NCBI RefSeq assembly: GCF_030730865.1
Contig: NZ_JAVALZ010000001.1
Location: 62,001 to 126,000, forward strand
Source of the DNA: Uliginosibacterium sp. 31-16
GTDB lineage: Bacteria > Pseudomonadota > Gammaproteobacteria > Burkholderiales > Rhodocyclaceae
DNA: 64,000 bases
Direction of reading: 5' to 3'
Below the pieces are notes generated by a model. The model did no database searches. It was not told the origin of the DNA and was given only the letters and a program-made list of their open reading frames with translations. Both the position numbers and the translations under genes were made by a program. Shown one piece after another: positions 9,652 to 18,686 of this stretch. Numbering within the stretch: the first letter of the stretch is position 1; each line of letters starts with the position of its first letter.

Positions 9652-11393
9652 ATATCCTCCTTCACTGGATTGACCTTCTGCTGCGCCACCTGCATCGGCA
9701 CGATCGGAGCGTCCGGCTGAATACCCAGCGCCCGCAACGATCCGGCAACCACCTGCGAAAACACCGGGGCAGCCACATCCCCACCAAAGTGCTGCGCCCC
9801 GCCCGGTTCATCAATGGCCACAGCCACGATCAGGCGTGGATTTGACGCAGGGGCAAACCCGACGAAAGACGACAGGTACTTGTTGGTGTACTGCCCATTG
9901 ACCAGTTTGTAAGCCGTACCCGTCTTACCCGCAACACGATACCCAGGCACCTGCGCGCGCACCGCGGTTCCGCCCGGCTGAGTCACGGTTTCCAGCATGG
10001 CCCGAACCTGGCGCGCCACTTCTGGACTGAACACCTGCTTGCCATGCAATGCAGGGGCTTCCACGCGGGTCAGAGACAGGGGGACCAATTCCCCGTCGCG
10101 TGCAAACACCATGTAGGCATGCGCAAGCTGCATCATGGTCACGGACACACCATGACCATAAGCCATGGTTGCCTGCTCGATCGGGCGCCAGGTTTTCCAG
10201 GGTCTCAGACGCCCCCCCACCTCGCCCGGAAAGCCCAACTTGAGTGGTTGACCGAATCCGAGCGTATCGTAGAGTTGCCACATGTGCTGCGGAGGGAATG
10301 CCAAAGCGATTTTTGCGGCACCTACATTCGAAGACTTCTGGATGACCTGCGCAACCGACATCATCCCGCCACCGCCATGCGAGTCACCGATGGTCGCCCC
10401 ATCAATCGTCAGTTTGCCACCCTGGGTATCGATCATCGAGTCGGCACGAAAACGGCTCGACTCAAGCGCCATGGCGGCAATGAACGGTTTCATGGTCGAA
10501 CCCGGCTCAAAGCTATCCGTCATAACCCGATTGCGCAACTGCTCACCGGAAAGGCCCTTGCGGTTATTCGGATTGAAAGTCGGGCTATTCACCAACGCAA
10601 GCACTTCGCCGGTCCTGGCGTCCAGCACTACCGCCGCGCCAGCCTTGGCCTTGTTTGTCTGCACAGCCTGCTTGAGCGCGCTGTAGGCCAGATACTGGAT
10701 CTTTGCGTCAAGCGCCAACTGCACGTCACGTCCATCCTGTGGACGCTGCATGGTTTCGACGTCTTCAACAATCTGCCCACGCCGGTCCTGAATAACCCGA
10801 CGCGACCCTGATTGACCCGTCAGATCCGAGTTGAAGGCCAACTCGATACCTTCCTGTCCGCGATCATCCACATTGGTGAAACCCACCAGATGCGACGCCA
10901 TCTCACCACTCGGATAGTAGCGGCGGAACTCCTGCTGCGCCTGCACTCCAGGCAGCTTGAGAGCCAGCGCACGCTCGGCCAGATCCGGCGAAACGCCACG
11001 AGCCAGGAAAACATAATCCTTGCCGCTATCCAGTTTGCGCCGAACTTCGCGCGGATCAAGTTCAAGAGCTCGTGCCAGTTGAACCAGTTCGGCTGGCGAT
11101 GCCTTGACCAGATCAGGAATCGCGAAAATCGACTTGACCGGTGTGCTGGTCGCCAATGTGTCGCCATGGCGGTCCGTGACCTTGCCGCGATTGGCAGGCA
11201 ACTCGAGGGTTCGCGCATAGCGCGACTCGCCCTTGCGCTGCAGGAAGTCTTTATTGACCCCTTGCAGATACATCGCTCGCCCGACCAGTGTGCAGGAGCC
11301 CGCCAGCAGCAGGATCAGCACGAAACGGGCACGCCACTGCGGCAACCGGTCAGACAGCAACGGATTATGGTTAAAGGTGTAGGTCTTTTTCAT
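9648..11393 (-). CDS. ftsI: Peptidoglycan D,D-transpeptidase FtsI (PBP3)
   Basis: Septal class B penicillin-binding protein that cross-links glycan made by FtsW. The 581-residue protein has a short cytoplasmic N terminus, one membrane anchor at about residues 24-42, the dimerisation domain, and a transpeptidase domain with catalytic S299-T-M-K302, the SSN motif (SSNVGAAK) and KTG (GKTGTAYK). ATG 11393 overlaps the ftsL stop. Confidence 0.97.
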   Translation of the reverse strand: MKKTYTFNHNPLLSDRLPQWRARFVLILLLAGSCTLVGRAMYLQGVNKDFLQRKGESRYARTLELPANRGKVTDRHGDTLATSTPVKSIFAIPDLVKASPAELVQLARALELDPREVRRKLDSGKDYVFLARGVSPDLAERALALKLPGVQAQQEFRRYYPSGEMASHLVGFTNVDDRGQEGIELAFNSDLTGQSGSRRVIQDRRGQIVEDVETMQRPQDGRDVQLALDAKIQYLAYSALKQAVQTNKAKAGAAVVLDARTGEVLALVNSPTFNPNNRKGLSGEQLRNRVMTDSFEPGSTMKPFIAAMALESSRFRADSMIDTQGGKLTIDGATIGDSHGGGGMMSVAQVIQKSSNVGAAKIALAFPPQHMWQLYDTLGFGQPLKLGFPGEVGGRLRPWKTWRPIEQATMAYGHGVSVTMMQLAHAYMVFARDGELVPLSLTRVEAPALHGKQVFSPEVARQVRAMLETVTQPGGTAVRAQVPGYRVAGKTGTAYKLVNGQYTNKYLSSFVGFAPASNPRLIVAVAIDEPGGAQHFGGDVAAPVFSQVVAGSLRALGIQPDAPIVPMQVAQQKVNPVKEDM

Positions 11394-11668
11394 CGACGCC
11401 CCTCCCTTGAGAGGTCCAGCGAAATCTGGGTATCCTTGCCCGGCACATCCATGCGCAATGCTTTGCGCGCAAGCTTCTCGACCGTGGGCAAAGCCGCCAC
11501 GGCCTGTTGTTCGATATCCAGCCGGGTAAATTCTTCCTGCAAGGCACGGGTATGCGCCTGCTCGCGCTCAATCTCGGTCACCAGCCGGCGTGATTCGTGC
11601 TGCGAACTCACCACGCCCAGCGAACACGCGATCACGGCCAGAATGAGAACTGCTGTCATGCGGACCAT
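11390..11668 (-). CDS. ftsL: Cell division protein FtsL
   Basis: Small bitopic division protein of the FtsQLB complex. The 92-residue product has a short N terminus, a membrane segment (about residues 4-20, rich in V, L, I and A) and a heptad-rich periplasmic region ([20 protein letters not shown]) expected to form a coiled coil. Sequence conservation in this family is low, so the call rests on size, topology and position between rsmH and ftsI. It overlaps rsmH by 13 bp and ftsI by 4 bp. Confidence 0.9.
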   Translation of the reverse strand: MVRMTAVLILAVIACSLGVVSSQHESRRLVTEIEREQAHTRALQEEFTRLDIEQQAVAALPTVEKLARKALRMDVPGKDTQISLDLSREGRR

Positions 11669-12618
11669 GCGGCACCTCCACCAAAGACCGCAGCGCTACG
11701 TTCGGCCACACGCATGATGGCGCTGCGTGAGCGTGGATTGGCGCGCACTTCGCCCTCGCTCGGACGCACCGCATCACCAATCAGCTGCAGCGGAGGCTGG
11801 GGTCTGTCCACTTCGCGCACCGGCAAACCCCTGGGGAGCGCAGGCGCCTTCGCGTGATCACGCATGAAGCGCTTCACGATCCGGTCTTCCAGCGAATGGA
11901 AAGAAATCACCACCAGTCTTCCCCCGGTCTTCAATCGCTGCACTGCCAGCGGCAGGATCAGCGACAACTCCTCAAGCTCGCCGTTGACGCAAATCCGTAG
12001 AGCCTGGAAGGTACGCGTCGCCGGATGCTGCCCCGGCTCGCGTGTGCGGACGGTCGCCGCAACGATCTCGGCAAGCTGTCCTGTGGTAGCAACATTGCCC
12101 CCCTGCCGAGCAGTGTCAATCGCCTTTGCAATCGCGTAAGCAAACCGCTCATCTCCGTAATCCCTCAGCACGTTTGACATCTCGGCCACACTCGCGCGGG
12201 CCAGCCACTGCGCGGCGCTCTCGCCCCGCGTCGGATCCATGCGCATGTCCAGCGGCGCATCGAACCTGAAACTCATTCCCCGGCTCGGATCGTCCAGTTG
12301 TGGCGACGACACGCCCAGATCCATCAACACCCCATCCACTGCATCCACGCCCAGCGCATCCAGCGTGCTGGCAAACTCCGAGAACGGCTCATGCACCAGC
12401 GTCAGGCGCGGATCGTTCAGCGCCTTGCCAGCTTCGATCGCTCGCGGATCGCGATCAAACGCAATCAGCCGCCCCTGCGCACCCAGTGCTGCCAGAATCC
12501 GCCCGCTGTGTCCGCCGCGCCCGAAGGTCGCATCTACGTACACACCGTCCGGCCTGATTGCCAGGGCCTCCACTGCCTCGTTCAGAAGGACAGTGATGTG
12601 ACTGAATTCGCCACTCAC
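11656..12618 (-). CDS. rsmH: 16S rRNA (cytosine(1402)-N4)-methyltransferase
   Basis: SAM-dependent methyltransferase acting on 16S rRNA C1402. The 320-residue product has the conserved [13 protein letters not shown] opening, the SAM-binding [12 protein letters not shown] and the family's [13 protein letters not shown] segment. The GTG start at 12618 overlaps the mraZ stop (GTGA); the ribosome site is weak, so coupling to mraZ is likely. Confidence 0.96.
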   Translation of the reverse strand: MSGEFSHITVLLNEAVEALAIRPDGVYVDATFGRGGHSGRILAALGAQGRLIAFDRDPRAIEAGKALNDPRLTLVHEPFSEFASTLDALGVDAVDGVLMDLGVSSPQLDDPSRGMSFRFDAPLDMRMDPTRGESAAQWLARASVAEMSNVLRDYGDERFAYAIAKAIDTARQGGNVATTGQLAEIVAATVRTREPGQHPATRTFQALRICVNGELEELSLILPLAVQRLKTGGRLVVISFHSLEDRIVKRFMRDHAKAPALPRGLPVREVDRPQPPLQLIGDAVRPSEGEVRANPRSRSAIMRVAERSAAVFGGGAAWSA

Positions 12619-13067
12619 AGCGAAAGGTTTTCAAAACCGGCCGGCAGTGCGCCGCTGGCAAACAAGGCAGCCGCCTCATCCTGCTGCGTGTTCCACGCCT
12701 CTTCCGACCACAACTCGAAGCAACGGCCTTGCCCCACCAGACGTACTTGCTTGTCCAGCTTCGCAAAGCCACGCAATTCCGGCGCCACCAGGACCCGCCC
12801 CGCAGCATCCATTTCTTCATCCCGTGCATTGCCGACAAGCAGGCGCTTGAGCGCTGCAGCGCCCCGGTCCAGCCCCGGCGCCGCCAGGATCTGATCGCGG
12901 ATCGGCTCCCAGGCCGGCCGCGGATAGACCAGCAGGCAGCCGTGCGGGTGCGCGGTCAGCACCAGATTGCCGCCGCACTGACTCATCAGGGCGTCACGAT
13001 GCCGCGCCGGGATCGCCAAACGACCCTTCGCATCGAGACTCAGTGCAGCTGCACCCTGAAAAGACAT
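12615..13067 (-). CDS. mraZ: Transcriptional regulator MraZ
   Basis: AbrB-fold DNA-binding protein that in E. coli represses the dcw operon through direct repeats before its own gene. The 150-residue product has two MraZ repeats: [17 protein letters not shown] near the N terminus and [13 protein letters not shown] in the second half. ATG 13067 is preceded by GAGGGGAA; an open frame 16 codons longer lacks similarity. It is the first gene of the cluster, with decamer repeats matching its operator 44 bp upstream. Confidence 0.96.
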   Translation of the reverse strand: MSFQGAAALSLDAKGRLAIPARHRDALMSQCGGNLVLTAHPHGCLLVYPRPAWEPIRDQILAAPGLDRGAAALKRLLVGNARDEEMDAAGRVLVAPELRGFAKLDKQVRLVGQGRCFELWSEEAWNTQQDEAAALFASGALPAGFENLSL

Positions 13068-13110
13068 TGATTCCCCTCTGAAACCCCGGGAAGCGGCGAT
13101 GGATACGAGC

Positions 13111-13170
13111 ACCACTTCAGCGCCCAGTTAATCCACTCTCACCCCTTTTATCCCACTTCGCTCCACTTTA
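13111..13170 (-). promoter_or_regulatory. MraZ operator: six 10-bp tandem boxes upstream of mraZ
   Basis: Six consecutive decamers in exact 10-bp register, read on the plus strand as ACCACTTCAG, CGCCCAGTTA, ATCCACTCTC, ACCCCTTTTA, TCCCACTTCG and CTCCACTTTA. On the coding strand each holds a GTGG/TGGG-type core, the known MraZ recognition pattern. A TTGCAA hexamer just upstream on the minus strand could serve as a -35 element with GGATAA as -10 inside the boxes (weak). MraZ binding here would cover the promoter. Confidence 0.8.
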
Positions 13171-13428
13171 GTTGCAAAGAACAGACCGGTCAAGCACGGC
13201 TGACGGAAAACCGGCGAGCGAACAAGGACTTGCGCACAAGCCTCCAGCCGGCCAGCAGGGGCCAACAAGATGAATGTCGTCAGGACTTGTCAGAAGGGAG
13301 TCGAAGAGCCGCCACTGGCGTGGCTTTACAGCACATGGCAGCGCAGATGGCCGCAGGGAGCGGCTGCGCGAGAAGGGGGTCTGGAGAGCGCCACCAGAGG
13401 CGGCTCTTCGAGAGGAGTGAAGCGAAGT
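13171..13428. other. Gap between the mraZ operator and rnpB
   Basis: No protein gene is supported in this 258-bp stretch. It holds the candidate -35 of the mraZ promoter at its left end and, at 13301-13411, a repeat with perfect 13-bp terminal inverted arms (described separately) that may terminate rnpB transcription. The rest shows nothing recognisable. Confidence 0.5.
13301..13411. repeat. GCGGCTCTTC-type dispersed repeat, copy 1
   Basis: Bounded by perfect 13-bp inverted arms TCGAAGAGCCGCC (13301-13313) and GGCGGCTCTTCGA (13399-13411). It lies immediately 3' of rnpB on the minus strand and could fold as a large hairpin terminator. It shares its ends with about ten other elements in this window. 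Confidence 0.75.
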
Positions 13429-13815
13429 GGGAAGTTCGCCGATAAGCCGGGTTCTGTCGCGCCGGCTTGCGCCGACGGGGCAGTCATTCCTCTGGGCCTT
13501 ACGTTACCGCAAGGCTCTAGCAGCCTACCCGGGGGCTCTGCGGGCCACATCAACGCCCCCCTATTTGGCCTTGCCCCGGATGGGGTTTGCCAAGCCAGAA
13601 CGTGTCACCACGTCTGCGGTGGGCTCTTACCCCACCATTTCAACCTTACCTGATCTCCTTGCGGAGCCATCGGCGGTATGTTTTCTGTTGCACTTTCCGT
13701 CGCCTTGGGTCTTTCGACTTATAGCGCCCGGCCGTTAGCCGGCATCCTGCCCTGCGGGGCCCGGACTTTCCTCCATGTACGCACGCGCACACAGCGACTG
13801 CCTGGCGAACTTCCC
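13429..13815 (-). ncRNA. rnpB: RNase P RNA, bacterial type A
   Basis: Catalytic RNA of RNase P, which removes tRNA 5' leaders. On the minus strand the universal conserved segments are present: GAGGAAAGTCCGGGC near the 5' end and ACAGAACCCGGCTTAT near the 3' end, which form helix P4. The ends pair as helix P1 (GGGAAGTTCGCC with GGCGAACTTCCC). The extent of about 387 nt fits type A. The 5' end is set by P1 and by the TATAAT box just upstream, so either end may be off by a few bases. Confidence 0.96.
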
Positions 13816-13821
13816 GCCACG

Positions 13822-13827
13822 ATTATA
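13822..13827 (-). promoter_or_regulatory. -10 box of the rnpB promoter
   Basis: A perfect TATAAT on the minus strand ends about seven bases before the rnpB P1 helix, giving a start point close to 13815. The spacer is very GC-rich and no good -35 hexamer is seen; a GC-rich discriminator follows, as in growth-rate-controlled stable RNA promoters (inference). Confidence 0.65.
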
Positions 13828-13928
13828 CGGGCAGGCCGGCCCGAGCCCGGATAAAACCTTGTGCCTTCATTTTCAGCAGAAAGTGCCGTAGACAGGAGGG
13901 AACAGAAATTACCTCCCGAGAACCGAGC

Positions 13929-15149
13929 ATGATCAAGAAGATCCCTTCTGCCGATTTGCGTCTGGGCATGTATATCCATGAACTGGATTGTGACTGGCTG
14001 ACCCACCCGTTTCTCAAGAACCAGTTCAAGCTCAACAGTGATGCCCAGATCGAAAAGATCGTTGAAACCGGCATTCACTACGTCTACATCGACACGGACA
14101 AGGGACTCGATGTCCCCGATGCGCCAACCGAAGACGAGGTACGCGAGACCCTGCAGCAGGAGATGATCGATCTGGTCACGGCCGAGCAGCCGATGATCAT
14201 TCACGCCACGCGTGACGAAGAAATCCAGCGCGCCCACGCCATCAAGGGCCGCGCCCAGGCGCTGGTGCGCAACGTGATGGCCGATGCCCGCCTCGGGCGC
14301 GCAGTCGAAGCCGAACAGGTCGACCACGTAGTGGAAAGCATCACCGAATCCATCCTGCGCAACAGTGGCGCCATCGTCGGCCTGCTCACCATCAAGAACA
14401 AGGACGACTACACCTTTTTGCATTGCGTCAGCGTCTGCGCACTGCTTGTTGCCTTCTGCCGCACCCTCGGGCTGGATGCTGAAACCACGCGCCAGGCCGG
14501 CATGGGCGGTTTGTTGCACGACACCGGCAAGGCGCTGGTGCCGGATGAAGTGCTCAACAAACCCGGCAAGCTGACGGATGAAGAATTCGAGCTGATCAAG
14601 CGTCATCCGCGGGACGGCTATGAAATCCTGCTGAAATCCCCCGAAATCGGTCCGATCCCGCTGGACATCACTCTGCACCACCACGAGCGCATGGACGGCA
14701 ACGGCTACCCTGATAAATTGCCGCCGGACAAGATCCAGCAACTGGTGCGCATGTCCTCCATCGTCGACGTGTATGACGCGATCACCGCTGACCGCTGCTA
14801 CCACCGCGGCATTCCGGCCACCGACGCGCTGCGCAAGCTGCACGAATGGAGCAGCTTCCACTTCGACCCGAAACTGGTTCAGGCCTTCATCCGTTGCGTG
14901 GGCATCTACCCGGTCGGCGCACTGGTCAAGCTGGAGTCAGGGCGGCTGGGCATCGTGGTCGAACAGAACGACAGCAGCCTGCTTCAGCCGCGCCTGAAGG
15001 TCGTGTTCAACGCCAAGACCAATAACCGCGTCGAGCCTTACGATCTGGACCTGTCCAAACCCATGGGATCAGGCGGTGCAGATCGCATCCTCGGCCACGA
15101 AGACCCGGTCAAATGGAAGATCGACACTACGCCATTCATCAGCGCATGA
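13929..15149 (+). CDS. HD-GYP domain cyclic-di-GMP phosphodiesterase with DUF3391
   Basis: Predicted cytoplasmic c-di-GMP hydrolase, 406 residues. An N-terminal DUF3391 region (about 1-130) begins KIPSADLRLGMYIHELD. The HD-GYP domain follows with the metal-binding pair H197-D198 (GGLLHDTGKALV) and HHERMDGNGYP at 251-261, the complete signature of active enzymes. No membrane segment or receiver domain is seen. ATG 13929 is the first codon of the conserved region. Divergent from rnpB and convergent with the next gene, 3 bp from its stop. Confidence 0.93.
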   Translation: MIKKIPSADLRLGMYIHELDCDWLTHPFLKNQFKLNSDAQIEKIVETGIHYVYIDTDKGLDVPDAPTEDEVRETLQQEMIDLVTAEQPMIIHATRDEEIQRAHAIKGRAQALVRNVMADARLGRAVEAEQVDHVVESITESILRNSGAIVGLLTIKNKDDYTFLHCVSVCALLVAFCRTLGLDAETTRQAGMGGLLHDTGKALVPDEVLNKPGKLTDEEFELIKRHPRDGYEILLKSPEIGPIPLDITLHHHERMDGNGYPDKLPPDKIQQLVRMSSIVDVYDAITADRCYHRGIPATDALRKLHEWSSFHFDPKLVQAFIRCVGIYPVGALVKLESGRLGIVVEQNDSSLLQPRLKVVFNAKTNNRVEPYDLDLSKPMGSGGADRILGHEDPVKWKIDTTPFISA

Positions 15150-15152
15150 GTC

Positions 15153-15728
15153 TCAGGCTTCCTGCGCAGCCAGCTGCCGGTCGCGCCGCAGGCGGAAGAT
15201 CGTCACGCAACTGACGATGGTGATCACAACCTCCATCGCCGTGCCGCCAATCGAGCCGGTCAGGATGTTATTGGCCAGCCACAGCAGGGTGGCGACCAGC
15301 ATGCCGTAACGCAGCTGCAGCCCCTCCAGGCGGAACATCGACACGGTCGCCACCGCAACCGCCAGCAGCGGCAGCACATTCCAGGCAGACTTGACCACAA
15401 AAAGACTCAGCAGCAGATTGGCCGCCAGCAACACCCCGGCCACCCACAGGGCCCGCGTCCGCATCGACAGCAGGTTGCGCGCCATCGACAGCCCCATGCT
15501 GGCTACGGCTGCCGGATTGCCCATCAGGTAGAAATGCACGGCGTAGAGAAAATTCTGCGCCGTCAGCCAGCGCTTGAAATGCCCGTCGTGCTTGCGTGAG
15601 AAGGTGACCATGCCGAGCAGGAACGTGGCATAGCCGAACAGTTGCGGCAGGGAAAATATGTCGGAGTACAAGGCGTTACGGCGAGAAAGGATGGCCTCCA
15701 GTCTCGCAGCAGAGCGCTCCCGGATCAA
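15153..15728 (-). CDS. YgjV-like inner membrane protein
   Basis: Polytopic membrane protein of up to 191 residues with about six hydrophobic segments. It resembles the YgjV/inner-membrane-protein family (PQLFGYATFLLGMVTFSRK; AVHFYLMGNPAAVASMG), whose function is not established. The start is uncertain: the frame opens with TTG at 15728 and there is no internal ATG before the first membrane segment, so a TTG at 15671 is also possible. It ends 3 bp from the convergent HD-GYP gene. Confidence 0.7.
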   Translation of the reverse strand: MIRERSAARLEAILSRRNALYSDIFSLPQLFGYATFLLGMVTFSRKHDGHFKRWLTAQNFLYAVHFYLMGNPAAVASMGLSMARNLLSMRTRALWVAGVLLAANLLLSLFVVKSAWNVLPLLAVAVATVSMFRLEGLQLRYGMLVATLLWLANNILTGSIGGTAMEVVITIVSCVTIFRLRRDRQLAAQEA

Positions 15729-15763
15729 TCCGGTGTGCTACGTAGGCAGCAAGGCCAATCCGC

Positions 15764-16189
15764 CTACGGCCCGACGGCCAAGGGCGTGAAGACGAGCTGG
15801 CCGTCCTTCTTCTCGAAGCTGCCAATAAGGCGGCCGGGCGGGATCACCGGCGGCGGCTCCTTGAATTTCTGCAACTGGCACTCCTCGGTCCCCAGCGCGT
15901 ACCAGGTCGAGCCCTGCTGCGCAGCGTAGAGCATCGGGCGGACTTCATAGAGATCGACCTTCACCATCTCGGTCGTAGCCGAATCGACGGTGTAGCGGCG
16001 CTGACATTCCGGAAAGCGGGAAATCACGAAACGCTGCTCGACCGGCCCCACCCAGGCCAGATTCTGCTCGCGCACCAGCGCAATCGAGTGATCCTTGGTG
16101 TTGTCGATCACATAAGAAGCTGCGTTGTTTTCACAGCCAGCCAGCAGCAGCGCGCAGGGCGTTGCAAGGAGACACAGCAGCTTCTTCAT
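15764..16189 (-). CDS. Putative lipoprotein of unknown function
   Basis: A 141-residue product with a lipoprotein signal peptide: MKKLL, a hydrophobic core, and lipobox LLAGC with the acylated cysteine at residue 19. The mature part includes two further cysteine-containing segments (FPECQRRY and TEECQLQKF) that could form a disulfide. No family is recognised. It is followed 14 bp later by pyrC on the other side of its start, so the two are read in the same direction (pyrC first). Confidence 0.75.
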   Translation of the reverse strand: MKKLLCLLATPCALLLAGCENNAASYVIDNTKDHSIALVREQNLAWVGPVEQRFVISRFPECQRRYTVDSATTEMVKVDLYEVRPMLYAAQQGSTWYALGTEECQLQKFKEPPPVIPPGRLIGSFEKKDGQLVFTPLAVGP

Positions 16190-16203
16190 CGATCCACTCC
16201 TTT

Positions 16204-17238
16204 TCAGGTCATTCGCCAGGCAATCGTCTCGCCCGCGCGCAATGGCACCAGCGGGTCACCGGGCAGATAGTCCAGCGTCGCCGGCACCTGCCAGGCATCC
16301 TTCACCAGCGTGATGCGCTCTGCGTTGCGCGGCACGCCATACCAGTCCGGCCCGTTGAAGCTGGCAAAGGCTTCCAGCCTGTCCAGCGAGCCGGCCGCCT
16401 CGAATGCCTCGGCATACAGTTCGATGCCCGCATTGGCCGTGTAACAGCCGGCGCACCCACAGGCGTTTTCCTTGGTGCTCTGCGCGTGCGGCGCCGAATC
16501 CGTGCCGAGGAAGAAACGCGGGTTGCCAGAAATGGCCGCTTCCACCAGCGCCCGGCGATGCGTCTCGCGCTTCAGGACAGGCAAGCAGTAATGATGCGGG
16601 CGGATGCCGCCCGCAAAGATCGCATTGCGGTTCAGCAGCAGGTGGTGCGCGGTAATCGTGGCCGCCACGTTGGGGCCAGCCTCGCTCACGTATTGCGCCG
16701 CTTCCCGCGTCGTGATGTGCTCGAACACCGTACGCAAACCCGGCAGTCTTTGCGCCAGAGGTGCCAGTACGCGATCAATGAACACGCGCTCGCGGTCAAA
16801 AACATCCACGTCAGCATGAGTCACCTCCCCGTGCACGCACAAGGCCAGACCGAGATCCTGCATGTGTTCCAGCACGGAATACCGCTTCTCGATCGACGTC
16901 ACGCCGGCATCCGAATTGGTTGTGGCGCCCGCGGGATACAGCTTCACCGCATGAATGAAGCCACTCTCTTTGGCCCGTTTCAGCTCGTCAGCCGTCGTGT
17001 TGTCTGTCAGGTACAACGTCATCAGCGGCTCGAACTTGAGACCTTCGGGCACTGCAGCCAGGATGCGGGCGCGGTAGGCAGCGGCCTGCTCGACGGTCGT
17101 GACGGGCGGGCGCAGATTCGGCATGATCAGGGCACGACCAAAGTGGCGCGCAGCGTCGCCCACGGTAGTCGGCAGCGAAGCTCCATCGCGCAGATGAAGG
17201 TGCCAGTCGTCGGGGCGGGTAATGGTAATTTGCTGCAT
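16204..17238 (-). CDS. pyrC: Dihydroorotase
   Basis: Zinc amidohydrolase of pyrimidine synthesis that cyclises carbamoyl aspartate to dihydroorotate. The 344-residue product has the metal-binding [10 protein letters not shown] near the N terminus, the IMPNLRPP segment, [16 protein letters not shown] holding the carbamylated lysine, and [10 protein letters not shown]. This is the short E. coli-type (class II) enzyme. ATG 17238 has AAGAAG upstream; the longer frame adds 20 unrelated residues. Confidence 0.96.
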   Translation of the reverse strand: MQQITITRPDDWHLHLRDGASLPTTVGDAARHFGRALIMPNLRPPVTTVEQAAAYRARILAAVPEGLKFEPLMTLYLTDNTTADELKRAKESGFIHAVKLYPAGATTNSDAGVTSIEKRYSVLEHMQDLGLALCVHGEVTHADVDVFDRERVFIDRVLAPLAQRLPGLRTVFEHITTREAAQYVSEAGPNVAATITAHHLLLNRNAIFAGGIRPHHYCLPVLKRETHRRALVEAAISGNPRFFLGTDSAPHAQSTKENACGCAGCYTANAGIELYAEAFEAAGSLDRLEAFASFNGPDWYGVPRNAERITLVKDAWQVPATLDYLPGDPLVPLRAGETIAWRMT

Positions 17239-17474
17239 GAATGACTTCTTGTAACAAGGCGGTGGCCGGATTGTAGTGGAAGCCTGCCGGCACGGCACGG
17301 GGAACTCTGACGCAGATCAGTAGTCACATCCTGCACAACAAGCATTAACGCGCCTCTTCAAACATCCTCCACGAAGAAGGCCGCCCATAGCCGGTCTTCG
17401 GCACACACCCTTGCAAACCCTTGCCACATGCGGCTTTGCAAGCAGTCTTACCACAGCAAGAAAGGAGCCCTTCC

Positions 17475-18686
17475 ATGGCGTCTCTGCTTGATCTGCATTT
17501 CTGGCCAGACTGGCCACTCGCGCTTGATCCGCTGGCCTGCTTCGGCCTCATCCTGTTCCTCGCCATCGCGCTGGGCGAGCTGGCCAAGCGCCTGCACCTG
17601 CCGCGCATCAGCGCCTACATCGCCACCGGGGTGCTGCTCAGCTTCGCCCGCAGCGAACCGACGCTGACCGGCCTGCTGCCCGCCGCCCACGTCGTCTTCG
17701 AGCTGGCGTTTGCCTTGATCCTGTTCGAGCTCGGCCAGCGCATCGACCTGGGCTGGCTGCGCCGCAACCCCTGGCTGCTCGCCTCCAGCCTTGCGGAATC
17801 GCTGCTGGCCTTTCTGGCGGTGGGCGCGCTGATGCTGCTGTTTGATCAGCCGCTGATCCTTGCCGTGATGATCGCCGCCCTGGCCGCCTCCACCGGCCCG
17901 GCCGTGGTGCTGGGGGTCACGCGTGACAGCACCTCGCGCGGTCAGGTCACCGATCGCCTGTGCCTGCTCAGCGCGCTGTCGAGCTGCTACGGCTTCGTCG
18001 TGCTCGGCGTGGCGTACGCCTGGCAGCACAGCGAAACAGCCGCCCCGCTGGCCACCGCCCTGCTCCATCCGCTCTATCTGATCGCCGGCTCTGCCGCGCT
18101 GGGCGGACTGACCGCCTGGCTGGTGCTGCGCCTGCTCGCGCGCATCCGCCCCGGCAACTACAGCCAGCCACTGGCCGCAGTGGGGCTGATCATCATCGCC
18201 GTGGCGCTGGCCAAGACGCTGGAACTGTCGGTCGTGATCAGTCTGCTGTTTGCAGGCATCCTCAGCCGCAGCCTGGATCGCCAGCACCGCCTGCAGCCGA
18301 TGGACTTCGGCCTGCTCTCGCGCCTCGCCCTGATCGTGGTGTTCGTCGCCACCGGCTCGCTGCTGGAGCCCAGCCAGTTCGTGGCGGCCCTGTTGCCTGC
18401 CGTCGGCCTGCTGGCGGCCCGCGCGCTGGGCAAGGGAATCGGCGTATTCCTGTTTGCGCGCCCCAGCGGGCTGTCACTGCGCAAGGCTTCGCTGCTGACC
18501 ATCGGTTTGCTGCCCATGTCCGGCGCGGCCCTGCTGTGGGTTGAGCGCACGGCGGCAATCTGGCCCGAGCTGGGTGCCCAGCTTGCCGCCATCGTGCTGA
18601 CGGCCCTGCTGATCATGGAATTCCTCGCCCCGCCTGCGCTGCAGTTTGCCCTGCGCCGCGCCAACGAGACCGGAGATACGCAATGA
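17475..18686 (+). CDS. CPA2-family cation/proton antiporter, membrane domain only
   Basis: A 403-residue polytopic protein with about twelve hydrophobic segments matching the Na+/H+ or K+/H+ exchanger fold (GELAKRLHLPRISAYIATG; ILFELGQRIDLGWLRR; MIAALAASTGPAVVLGV). There is no C-terminal RCK/TrkA-N domain, so it is shorter than KefB/KefC. ATG 17475 is preceded by AAAGGAG; the frame extends 18 codons upstream without similarity. Its stop overlaps the next start (ATGA), so it is coupled to the YbdK-type ligase. Confidence 0.9.
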   Translation: MASLLDLHFWPDWPLALDPLACFGLILFLAIALGELAKRLHLPRISAYIATGVLLSFARSEPTLTGLLPAAHVVFELAFALILFELGQRIDLGWLRRNPWLLASSLAESLLAFLAVGALMLLFDQPLILAVMIAALAASTGPAVVLGVTRDSTSRGQVTDRLCLLSALSSCYGFVVLGVAYAWQHSETAAPLATALLHPLYLIAGSAALGGLTAWLVLRLLARIRPGNYSQPLAAVGLIIIAVALAKTLELSVVISLLFAGILSRSLDRQHRLQPMDFGLLSRLALIVVFVATGSLLEPSQFVAALLPAVGLLAARALGKGIGVFLFARPSGLSLRKASLLTIGLLPMSGAALLWVERTAAIWPELGAQLAAIVLTALLIMEFLAPPALQFALRRANETGDTQ

